This document shows, piece by piece, positions 38,525-46,460 of a stretch of DNA of 64,000 nucleotides. Source of the DNA: Paenibacillus polymyxa (GTDB taxonomy: Bacteria; Bacillota; Bacilli; Paenibacillales; Paenibacillaceae); contig NZ_CP015423.1 in NCBI RefSeq assembly GCF_001719045.1, positions 1-64,000 of the forward strand, read 5' to 3'. Positions within the stretch are counted from its first letter, which is position 1. Every line of letters begins with the position of its first letter. A program made the translations under genes and the position numbers. Below the pieces are notes generated by a model. That model was not told the origin of the DNA, ran no database searches, and was given only the letters and a program-made list of their open reading frames with translations.

Positions 38525-39562
38525 TTAACCCAGGATTCTTCGTTTGTCTGCTTGTAACCAATCAGGCGTCCATCCTTTTTCCAGGGCATCCAGGGTTACT
38601 CCTGGCGGAACGATAGCATCTATCGCATCCAGGATATCAGTGCTTAATCGGATGTCGCTGCCTTTTAACGTTTCACGAAGTTGCTCAATTGTTCTTGCCC
38701 CCACTATAGCAGAAGTAACTGACGAATGAGCTTGTGTAAATGCCATGGCAAGATGTGGCAAAGTTAATCCTGCTTCATTTGCAAGGGTTTGGAGCTTAGC
38801 AACGGCTTCGAACTTGATGCGATTTTCTTCTCGATTCGGATCTACAACAGTTGAAAGTTTCCCTAGAGAACTTGCTGCTCTTGAATCTGGGGCAACAGCT
38901 TCTCCCGAGCGGTATTTTCCCGTTAGTAGACCACCCGAAAGTGGGCTCCAAACCATTACGCCCATTCCGTATTTAGCGGTTGCAGCAAGCAAATCGAATT
39001 CGATGCTTCGATTCAATATGGAATACGGGGCTTGCTCGGATACAAAGCGTGCGGTATTTTTGCGTTCGCTAGTCCATTGTGCTTCGGTCACTTGCCATGC
39101 CTGAAAATTGGATGTACCAATATAGCGAATCTTCCCTTCACGAACCAGGTCCGTAAGTGCGTCAAGACTCTCTTCAATGTCAGTATGGAGATCTGGCTGA
39201 TGTAGTTGGTACAAATCGATAAAGTCCGTTTGCAACCTTCTCAAGCTTCCCTCTACTGCACGCTTAATCCAATATTTCGAGTTACCGGATTGATTAAGCC
39301 CAGTGCCCATGGGCATTCCGCCTTTCGTGGCCAGAATAACATCCTGTCTGCGTCCTTTTAGGATGTGACCCAGAATTTCTTCGGATTGACCACTTGAATA
39401 GACATCCGCTGTATCGATCAGATTAATGCCTCCAGCCAAAGCCTCATCTAACATGACTGCAGCTTCTTTCTCCGTATTGTTGCCCCAAAAACCAAAAGTA
39501 CCTGTACCTAATACAAAACTGCTTATTTTAAGGCCTGTATTTCCTAATACACGATATTCCAT
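38525..39562 (-). CDS. Aldo/keto reductase
   Basis: 345 aa (start at ATG 39562 after AAGGGATGG). NADPH-dependent TIM-barrel carbonyl reductase: YRVLGNTGLKISSFVLGTGT, LIDTADVYSSGQSEEILG (catalytic Asp and Tyr), DFIDLYQLHQPD (His of the active site), and SALR-type C-terminal cofactor block VGARTIEQLRETL. The sequence is the 'general' AKR group near YhdN/IolS. Operators at 39594-39611 and 39708-39727 lie 32-165 bp upstream. Probably part of the TetR regulon for aldehyde detoxification. Confidence 0.9.
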   Translation of the reverse strand: MEYRVLGNTGLKISSFVLGTGTFGFWGNNTEKEAAVMLDEALAGGINLIDTADVYSSGQSEEILGHILKGRRQDVILATKGGMPMGTGLNQSGNSKYWIKRAVEGSLRRLQTDFIDLYQLHQPDLHTDIEESLDALTDLVREGKIRYIGTSNFQAWQVTEAQWTSERKNTARFVSEQAPYSILNRSIEFDLLAATAKYGMGVMVWSPLSGGLLTGKYRSGEAVAPDSRAASSLGKLSTVVDPNREENRIKFEAVAKLQTLANEAGLTLPHLAMAFTQAHSSVTSAIVGARTIEQLRETLKGSDIRLSTDILDAIDAIVPPGVTLDALEKGWTPDWLQADKRRILG

Positions 39563-39593
39563 GTTCAATCCATCCCTTCTCCATCTGCTATAA

Positions 39594-39727
39594 TTAGAAT
39601 GGTCGTTCTAATATTCGCAGAAGAGTCCACGGCAAGATCTCACACCACTCCTCATAACTCTTGGCTTCTTATCCGTGTATTCCTCCTACGCCAACAATAT
39701 AACATATTTAGAATGATCGGTAAAGAA
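39594..39727. promoter_or_regulatory. TetR-like operators upstream of the aldo/keto reductase
   Basis: TTAGAATGGTCGTTCTAA (39594-39611) is a near-perfect 18-bp palindrome; TTAGAATGATCGGTAAAGAA (39708-39727) repeats the half-site and shares the GTAAAGAA extension with the site at 37664. Spacing to the start codon is that of a repressor blocking the promoter. Confidence 0.6.
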
Positions 39728-39861
39728 TGATTTTATGCCCGAAATTAAGATCCTTCCTGAAAATGAACTAAGAAGACTCCAAAACCGCGGTCAAAACGGA
39801 GCTGAAGTCTTCTATTCAATAGAAATGAACATTCAAAGCGGGATGTAAAATTTACATTAGT

Positions 39862-40968
39862 TTACGCATCTAACGTATACAAGGGCAGGTTTTCCGGTAA
39901 AGCCGCCGGGCGCAGACATGTGCTCTGCATGGGATAGAAGGTCTGCTGATCGGAGGAATCGTGGAACGCCCACATCGCCTCCAGCACATGATAAGCCAAT
40001 TCACCACTAGCGCGGTGAGGCCGTCCGCTGCGGATAGCGTAAGCCATATCGGCAACGCCGATGCCCCGTGTATTCTCCTGGTAGCCCGGCAGCAGCGGTA
40101 CCTCTGTCCATTCTTGCTCGCCTAGCAGCCTGTAGCGAACTGGTCCTCCGAACGTGTTCGGGTCAGGCACCTGTAGCGTCCCCTGAGTGCCGTATACCTC
40201 GATCGGTGGCAGAGTGCTTCCACCAAAGATGTCAAAGCTGGTAATGAGCGTACCGACAGCCCCCTGCTTGAAACGCAGCAATCCGGCCACATGGGTCGGT
40301 ATATCGACCGGGATGGTCTGGCCTCTCTTTTTCTCGCTCGTAATCGTTCGCTGATCCATCGCCTTGCTTGTCATGCCCGAAATGGAAGCAATCGGACCCA
40401 GCAATTGCACCAGAGCCGTCAAATAATAAGGGCCCATATCAAACATTGGACCGCCGCCGACTGTATAATAAAATTCAGGATCAGGATGCCAATGTTCATG
40501 TCCACGGCTCATCATGAAAGCCGTAGCGGCTACCGGACTCCCAATGACTCCGTCTTCAATCAGCTTCAATGATGTCTGTATACCGGAACCGAAGAAGGTC
40601 TCTGGTGCGCAGCCGACAAGCAGCCCCTTTTGATGAGCAAGATCCAAGACAGCCTGCCCCTGCTCACGGGTGACGGCAAGTGGCTTCTCCACATAGACAT
40701 GCTTGCCTGCCTCAAGAGCTCTGAGACATACGTCGGCGTGAACGCCCGGAATGGTCAAATTAATGATGAGTTCGATCTCCGGATCAGCCAAAATCTCATC
40801 TACCGAATATACATGCGGAACGTTGAACGCTACCGCCTGCTCCTCTGCCCGACCTTGGTCCAGATCCGCTACTGCGTACAGCTCCAGAATGTCGAAACGA
40901 TGGCAATTTTCCATGTAAATTCCGCTAATTTTACCACACCCGATAATGCCTACTTTCATTTTGTTCAT
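39862..40968 (-). CDS. Gfo/Idh/MocA-family oxidoreductase
   Basis: 368 aa from ATG 40968 (after GGGAG). MKVGIIGCGKISGIYMENCH is the Rossmann loop; HVYVEKPLAVTREQGQAVLD the EKP motif; DMGPYYLTALVQLLG the substrate-side helix. NAD(P)-dependent oxidation or reduction of a sugar or cyclitol. It follows the LacI-Gfo-ThuA genes with a 249-bp gap on the same strand and shares their likely pathway. Confidence 0.85.
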   Translation of the reverse strand: MNKMKVGIIGCGKISGIYMENCHRFDILELYAVADLDQGRAEEQAVAFNVPHVYSVDEILADPEIELIINLTIPGVHADVCLRALEAGKHVYVEKPLAVTREQGQAVLDLAHQKGLLVGCAPETFFGSGIQTSLKLIEDGVIGSPVAATAFMMSRGHEHWHPDPEFYYTVGGGPMFDMGPYYLTALVQLLGPIASISGMTSKAMDQRTITSEKKRGQTIPVDIPTHVAGLLRFKQGAVGTLITSFDIFGGSTLPPIEVYGTQGTLQVPDPNTFGGPVRYRLLGEQEWTEVPLLPGYQENTRGIGVADMAYAIRSGRPHRASGELAYHVLEAMWAFHDSSDQQTFYPMQSTCLRPAALPENLPLYTLDA

Positions 40969-41217
40969 GCCTAGACTCCCTTCTTCTTCAGAAAAAATGG
41001 ATAATGGCATTCTTTTGTTACATCGGATACCATCCTGTCGCTGAACGGGGCTTATAAAAAATCCCATCGGGACATCATTGCATAAGAATACATACCTAAC
41101 GGTCTTAGCGTCCGCCTTTTCTGTTGCCCTTCTGCATTCAGTACTTTCCGAGGATGAGGATACAGGCTGTAAAAATCTTTGTCAGATGCGCTAACGCTTC
41201 ATCTATTCGTGTCCACG

Positions 41218-41946
41218 CTAACGCTGTTGGTTGTCTGTCATGCCTGTATAAGCCTCTGCCAGAGAGCTGCCCCGGGTGGCCACCGCCTGTTTGCCTGCTG
41301 CTGCCCACAGAAACCCGCTGCGCATCATCTCGGTCACTTGAGGCATATCTATGATATCTGCGTGATGGCCCAGCGAATTGTAGAAGACGCGGCCGTTCCC
41401 CCAGCGCTTCGTCCATACAACGGGCATATCCACTGGCCCATTGGCTGAATGGGGGCCTGGTACGATCGGAAAGCGTGTGCTTGCCAACACTTCAACTGCC
41501 GGGTCTACGTGGAGGTAATACTGCTCGCTTTTGACCTGAAAATCCTCAATATGGTCTAGAAGTGGGCTGGAGCCGCGCTTCATGTTCACCATGTACTCTA
41601 CGCCGTCATTGCCGGGATGCGCAACCCATTGCCCGCCTGTCATAAACTGCCAGTCCACGTTGTTCCGGAAGGCATCACACATGCCGCCATGGCAGCCTGT
41701 GAGACCTACGCCGCTTTGAACCGCAGCTGAAACATTATTGACCAGTTCCTGCTCAATCTGTCCCATGGTCCACATTGGAACGATCAGGTCCAGGTCAAGC
41801 AGTTTCTCAGCATCCTGGTAGGCTTCCAGGGTATTACACACTTCCACCTCGAACTGCTCTTCCTTCAAAACGCGTTCAAAAATGGCCGCCACCTGCTCCG
41901 GCTCATGTCCGTTCCATCCACCCCATACAATCAGTGCCTTGCGCAT
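41218..41946 (-). CDS. ThuA-like protein
   Basis: 242 aa (start at ATG 41946; the extra five residues upstream are not needed). ThuA proteins have a glutamine-amidotransferase-like fold: MRKALIVWGGWNGHEPEQVA, LTGCHGGMCDAFRNN (nucleophile-elbow region), DMPVVWTKRWGNGRVFYNSL, GHHADIIDMP. In trehalose utilisation ThuA acts after ThuB, a Gfo-type dehydrogenase, in 3-keto-sugar metabolism. The neighbouring Gfo genes and LacI regulator fit an analogous 3-keto-glycoside route (inference). Gap to the upstream Gfo gene is 37 bp. Confidence 0.85.
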   Translation of the reverse strand: MRKALIVWGGWNGHEPEQVAAIFERVLKEEQFEVEVCNTLEAYQDAEKLLDLDLIVPMWTMGQIEQELVNNVSAAVQSGVGLTGCHGGMCDAFRNNVDWQFMTGGQWVAHPGNDGVEYMVNMKRGSSPLLDHIEDFQVKSEQYYLHVDPAVEVLASTRFPIVPGPHSANGPVDMPVVWTKRWGNGRVFYNSLGHHADIIDMPQVTEMMRSGFLWAAAGKQAVATRGSSLAEAYTGMTDNQQR

Positions 41947-41982
41947 CTGTAATCCACTCACCTTTCGGAATGTATTGTTATA

Positions 41983-43155
41983 CTACATTTCTTCAATGGA
42001 TACCCAGCGACGTTCCTCTATGGATCGTTCTACCGCTTCAAGCACAGCCTGACAAGCAACACCGTCACGGAAGTTCGGCGACGGTTGCCGTCCTTCAGAG
42101 ATGGCACTCAACATCTCAAGCATCTCATGGGTGAAGGTATGTTCGAATCCAATCGTATGTCCTGCAGGCCACCAGGCTTCGGAGTACTTGTGTGCCGGAT
42201 CGGTGGCGAGTACGCGGCGAAAGCCCTGAACGTCCTCCTCATCCTGTGTGAAATACACTTCCAGTTCGTTCATTCGTTCAAAGTCAAACCGCACACTGCC
42301 TAGGCTACCGTTGATCTCGAATGAATTTGTGCTCCGATGTCCGGCAGCAAAACGTGTGGCCTCGAAGCTGCCCAGCGCACCTCCGGCGAAGCGTGCCAGG
42401 AACAACGTGGCATCATCGACTGTCACTTCTCCCATCGGAGCATTTGCTTCAGTGCTCCTTATGGAGCTCAACCCGCTCATCTCCAAAGCCAACGGGCGCT
42501 GTTTGATGAATGTCTCGCTCATGCCGATCACTTCATGGAACTCGCCGACCAAGAAGCGAGCGAGATCAATCAGATGGGCGCCAAGATCACCATGAGAGCC
42601 AGAACCGGCCACTTCTTTTTGCAGCCGCCATACCAGGGGGAAGGACGGGTCCATGATCCAGTCTTGAAGAAAGAAGGCACGGAAATGATAAATTTTGCCT
42701 AGGCGTCCGCTCTCGACTAGCTGCTTAGCCAGCTGGACAGCCGGAGAAAAACGGTAGTTGAAGCCTACCATATGTCTGACCCCTGCTTCCTCTGCTACCT
42801 GCAGCATGTCACGTGAATCCGCCAGTGAGAGCGCAAGTGGCTTCTCACAGAATAGATGCTTGCCATGAAGGGCTGCCTCAACGACAATTTCCTTATGGGC
42901 ATTACTCGGGGCGTTAATGTCAATGAGGTCAATATCGTTACGTTTCACTAGACCACGCCAATCCGTAACACTTTCGGTCCAGCCGTACTGGCGGGCAGCT
43001 GCCTGAACCCCCTGCTCGTTGCGTCCACAGATAACGGACATCTCTGGCTGCAGCGGGGCATCTGGGAAGAACATGGGTAGACTACGGTAAGCGTTGCTGT
43101 GAGCCTTGCCCATAAATTTGTAGCCAACCATTCCGATACGAAGACGATTAGACAT
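41983..43155 (-). CDS. Gfo/Idh/MocA-family oxidoreductase
   Basis: 390 aa from ATG 43155, 8 nt after AGGAGG. RLRIGMVGYKFMGKAHSNAY, CEKPLALSLADSRDML and GSGSHGDLGAHLIDLARFL are the nucleotide, EKP and H..D motifs of the family. It is the first gene after the LacI regulator and is followed by ThuA; the three form a probable operon. Substrate probably a disaccharide or glucoside derivative (inference). Confidence 0.88.
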   Translation of the reverse strand: MSNRLRIGMVGYKFMGKAHSNAYRSLPMFFPDAPLQPEMSVICGRNEQGVQAAARQYGWTESVTDWRGLVKRNDIDLIDINAPSNAHKEIVVEAALHGKHLFCEKPLALSLADSRDMLQVAEEAGVRHMVGFNYRFSPAVQLAKQLVESGRLGKIYHFRAFFLQDWIMDPSFPLVWRLQKEVAGSGSHGDLGAHLIDLARFLVGEFHEVIGMSETFIKQRPLALEMSGLSSIRSTEANAPMGEVTVDDATLFLARFAGGALGSFEATRFAAGHRSTNSFEINGSLGSVRFDFERMNELEVYFTQDEEDVQGFRRVLATDPAHKYSEAWWPAGHTIGFEHTFTHEMLEMLSAISEGRQPSPNFRDGVACQAVLEAVERSIEERRWVSIEEM

Positions 43156-43207
43156 GTCGTGATCCTCCTTATGGGTCTGAGTTTCAACGAATTTTTGACG
43201 CATGGTG

Positions 43208-44263
43208 TTATGGACGAATGGATGACGCCCTGACAATCAGCTCTGTGGACAGGAGTTCTCTTATCGAGTCGCGCCCGGTTAGTTCCAGGGCTGGAATAAG
43301 ATTCAGAGAATCGGGTATAAGCTTCGAGGCTGCAAGCTCCCCCATCTCATAAAAAGGTACGCGGACACTGCTTAGCGGCGGAACAGCCATCTCAGCCGCA
43401 TCCGAATCGTCATAGCCTACAAACGCCGGAAACCGGTCTGCTGCCAGTCCGCGCTCACGGAGACCCTGCATTACCCCGAGGGCCATCCGGTCGTTCGCCG
43501 CAAATACAGCATCAATATCATTCAATTTGTCTGCGATTGTAGCTGAGGCTTCGAGCCCGCTTCGACGGCTGTAATTACCTTCCAGAAGCAGATCGTGGTC
43601 ATATTCAATACCGGCCTCCTGAAGCGCGGTACGGTAACCCTTCAATCGCTCAGTACTGTTGGAATAGATGTCCGGGCCGTTGAGAAAGGCAATCCGCTTG
43701 TATCCCTGCTCGATGAGGTGACTTACAGCCGCCCGGCTGCCTTCTACATGGTCTGCATCCACTTCACAGAACGATTGCCCTTCAAAATGGTGATTCATGA
43801 CGCAGAACGGACGTCCTTCTTCCTGAAGTCTCTTTAGAGCTTCCTCCTCATCGTGGTCATCCCTGGCTCCAAGGATGATACAGGTATCGATTCTTTGCTG
43901 GCGGAAAAGAGTACTGTAATCAATCCGTTCCCCCGGCTTTCGGAACAATAGAAGCAGATCGAGCCCGCTGTCTCTGGCCTTGTTTCCGATACCGCTCAGC
44001 ATCTCAGAGAAAAAATAGGCTGAGAACAGGTGCGCCTTCGGGACATAAGGCATAACTACACCAAGATGGCCACTCTTACTCCGGGCAAAGTTACGAGCCA
44101 GCGCACTGGGTACATATCCAAGCTGATTAGCTGCGTCCAGAACCCTTCTCCGCGTATCCTCTTTGATAGGACCTACTGCATTCAAGACCCGAGATACCGT
44201 CGCTTCAGACACGCCGGAAAGTTCTGCTACTTCCTTGCGCGAAACGATATTACCCACCTCCAA
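43208..44263 (-). CDS. LacI-family transcriptional regulator
   Basis: 351 aa. VSRKEVAELSGVSEATVSRV is the helix-turn-helix and LNAVGPIKEDTRRRVLDAAN, LGYVPSALARNFARSKSG the hinge; the rest is a periplasmic-binding-protein fold (HLGVVMPYVPKAHLFSAYFF, AFLNGPDIYSNSTERLKGYR, AVFAANDRMALGVMQGLRER, FVGYDDSDAAEM). A perfect palindrome at 44272-44287 lies directly before the start. It probably controls the Gfo-ThuA genes downstream. Confidence 0.92.
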   Translation of the reverse strand: MEVGNIVSRKEVAELSGVSEATVSRVLNAVGPIKEDTRRRVLDAANQLGYVPSALARNFARSKSGHLGVVMPYVPKAHLFSAYFFSEMLSGIGNKARDSGLDLLLLFRKPGERIDYSTLFRQQRIDTCIILGARDDHDEEEALKRLQEEGRPFCVMNHHFEGQSFCEVDADHVEGSRAAVSHLIEQGYKRIAFLNGPDIYSNSTERLKGYRTALQEAGIEYDHDLLLEGNYSRRSGLEASATIADKLNDIDAVFAANDRMALGVMQGLRERGLAADRFPAFVGYDDSDAAEMAVPPLSSVRVPFYEMGELAASKLIPDSLNLIPALELTGRDSIRELLSTELIVRASSIRP

Positions 44264-44271
44264 ATCATTTT

Positions 44272-44287
44272 ATGTACGCGCGTACAT
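44272..44287. promoter_or_regulatory. LacI-family operator
   Basis: ATGTACGCGCGTACAT is a perfect 16-bp palindrome with a central CG, 9 bp upstream of the LacI-type gene: the expected autoregulatory site. I saw no second copy in the window. Confidence 0.7.
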
Positions 44288-44382
44288 TTTCTCATGCAGC
44301 CATACCTCTGTCAATCCCCAAAAAGCGTACCCCATGGATGGATAAGCTCTTTTCGTTACTCAAAGGAAAGGGTCTCGATTCC

Positions 44383-45240
44383 TTAAGGCTTAAGCATACT
44401 AATCATTCCTACTCCAATCATAAGTACTGTAATTCCCGCAAGTATGCCTATCCATTCCTTTGGACTCTTCTTTTCCTTAAATATTAAAAGGCTGCCAACA
44501 CAAGCAATGGCAATGCTCGCTTGAGAGATCGGAAAACTAGCCGCCATGCCGATCAGCCCGTTGGAAATAAATAATGCTAGATTCGCGATGCTCCAAACCA
44601 ATCCTGTAGGTAAATTGCGAACCACCAGAGAGAATCGTAGCCGCTTTTTGCCCTTCAGGTTCATGACCATAGCTGAGCATAGCATACCGAGCGATTGCGG
44701 CAGAATAACGGATAGTCCCGATATATGAAAGAACTGATTAATAACGACATAACTACTTAACGCTAACCCCGAGCAAACCAACATTATGATAATGGGTACC
44801 GGCAAAGGCTTGGACAACCCAGCAGACTTGCCCTGATAGCTGGTTAACAGAACCCCTGCCAATATACACAGAAGAGAACCAACGCCTATCCCATATTGGT
44901 ACCCTGTTATCCATTCACCCAAAATAAGTGCGGCAAATAGCGTCGTACCTATTAACTGCAGACCACAAATCACAGGAATGGCGATCGATACGCTTACTTT
45001 TTGAAAAGCTTGAAACTGAAGCAATTGTCCAGCAGCCCAGAAAATACCAGATATAAAACTTACCACAAAATGAATCGGTGCTAATGAGGTAGGGTGAATG
45101 ATATACAAGCACAGGGCAAACAGCACAGCACCAATCACGGTACCTGTCAGCTGTTCTCGGGGACTGGCTTTTGTTATATGTGCCAATATCGGCATAACTC
45201 CCCAGCCAACGGCTGGAATAAAAGCAATAATGAAATCCAC
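44383..45240 (-). CDS. GRP-family sugar transporter (GlcU/RhaT-like)
   Basis: 285 aa with about ten hydrophobic segments and no soluble domain (FIIAFIPAVGWGVMPILAHI, GTVIGAVLFALCLYIIHP, PVICGLQLIGTTLFAALILG, PISQASIAIACVGSLLIF). The order and the K-E-K-K-S-P-K-E-W-I-G insert before the last helix match the glucose/ribose proton-symport group (drug/metabolite transporter superfamily). It sits between an AraC regulator and the LacI operon on the same strand; the substrate could be the sugar handled by either neighbour. Confidence 0.75.
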   Translation of the reverse strand: MDFIIAFIPAVGWGVMPILAHITKASPREQLTGTVIGAVLFALCLYIIHPTSLAPIHFVVSFISGIFWAAGQLLQFQAFQKVSVSIAIPVICGLQLIGTTLFAALILGEWITGYQYGIGVGSLLCILAGVLLTSYQGKSAGLSKPLPVPIIIMLVCSGLALSSYVVINQFFHISGLSVILPQSLGMLCSAMVMNLKGKKRLRFSLVVRNLPTGLVWSIANLALFISNGLIGMAASFPISQASIAIACVGSLLIFKEKKSPKEWIGILAGITVLMIGVGMISMLKP

Positions 45241-45377
45241 GTGCGGAATTCTCCTCCCGTAAAAAGTACTCTTCCTACAATTGTTGAATATGCCATGCAG
45301 GAAAAAATCTACAGTTTTACGATAGCAAAAAAAAACGCTTCTAAATACAAATATTTTTATAGATTAATATAGCAAAA

Positions 45378-46217
45378 TCAAAGAAATTGTTTTCTATACG
45401 CACTGGGAGATATACTCATTACATTTCTAAAAGCTCGCGAAAAGGTCAATTGATCGGTATAGCCGACCGAATTTGATATGACCTGAATCGAATAGTCTGT
45501 ATGTTGCAGCAGTTCGCACGCTTTTTTAATCCTAAGGTCTATCAGATATTGTTTAGGCGTTTCACCAGTCTCAAGTTTGAAAACGGAGGTCAGATAATTC
45601 TGATGTAGACCGAGGTACTCCGCTACTTCACTAATCTGGATGCCGCTGATGTAGTTTTTCTCAATAAAGTTTATCGCTTGAACCGAATAAGGAAGCTGCT
45701 CCTTTACCGACATCGTTTCTCCCAAGTCGTGCACAAGTTTGGCGAGAATATGGAATAAATACCCCTGTATAGCCAACGATGAAGAAAGTGTGTTATCTCC
45801 GATCCGCAACATCTCAAGAATCGTGGAATGAAAGAACGTAATATCTTCAATATCGATTACATAAGGGTTCTGGCTTGGAAGTGATATGTTCTGCAGGTAG
45901 ATGTCGGATTTAATGCCCATAAAGCCGACCCAACAGTACTCCCAAGGCTCGGCTTCATCCGCCTGGTAATAAGCCACCCTATTGGCCGGAATTAAAAAAG
46001 CCTGTCCTTCTCCTATATCGTAATTTTTGTTGTCAATCACCAACTTACCTCGTCCTTTTAGCACAAAATGAACCAGATTAAAATCGCGGGCGATGGGTCC
46101 AAAATTCTGATTGGATAAGCAGAGCTCTGTGCCACAGTTATATAAAATCAAATCTGATATATTTTTATGCTCTGAACTGGTATACGTATCAACATATTGA
46201 ATCATATTCTCGCCCAT
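45378..46217 (-). CDS. AraC-family transcriptional regulator
   Basis: 279 aa from ATG 46217 (GGGAGG 9 nt upstream; the longer open frame to 46439 lacks a site). Cupin-like sensor half (FVLKGRGKLVIDNKNYDIGE, AFLIPANRVAYYQADEAEPW) and C-terminal double HTH (ISEVAEYLGLHQNYLTSVFK, VISNSVGYTDQLTFSRAFRN). Divergent from the alpha-galactosidase at 46461; in Bacillus and Paenibacillus this pairing is typical of raffinose/melibiose regulators (RafR/MsmR-like). Confidence 0.88.
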   Translation of the reverse strand: MGENMIQYVDTYTSSEHKNISDLILYNCGTELCLSNQNFGPIARDFNLVHFVLKGRGKLVIDNKNYDIGEGQAFLIPANRVAYYQADEAEPWEYCWVGFMGIKSDIYLQNISLPSQNPYVIDIEDITFFHSTILEMLRIGDNTLSSSLAIQGYLFHILAKLVHDLGETMSVKEQLPYSVQAINFIEKNYISGIQISEVAEYLGLHQNYLTSVFKLETGETPKQYLIDLRIKKACELLQHTDYSIQVISNSVGYTDQLTFSRAFRNVMSISPSAYRKQFL

Positions 46218-46411
46218 TGGCATCCTCCCCATTTTCCCAAATAAAGAACCTATGCTTGTTAATTTATCAGTATAGCATAAGTTAAGGATGACAAATATCA
46301 AGAAAAGGTTTAGCTCTAAACTATAGTTTTTTGTAAGGTTCTTTGTTTTTCCTATATTCGACTTAAAAAAAGTCATGTATTTTCTATCACTACCTTTGTT
46401 ATGCTGATTTA

Positions 46412-46426
46412 ATAATAACGCTTTCA
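46412..46426 (+). promoter_or_regulatory. Possible CcpA (cre) site upstream of alpha-galactosidase
   Basis: ATAATAACGCTTTCA matches the cre consensus WTGNAANCGNWNNCW at all but two constrained positions, with a perfect right half (CGCTTTCA). Position 35-50 bp before the coding sequence is usual for catabolite repression. Confidence 0.35.
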
Positions 46427-46460
46427 AGTAGTTTGACATATTTTGAAAGGGGCTATGGGC

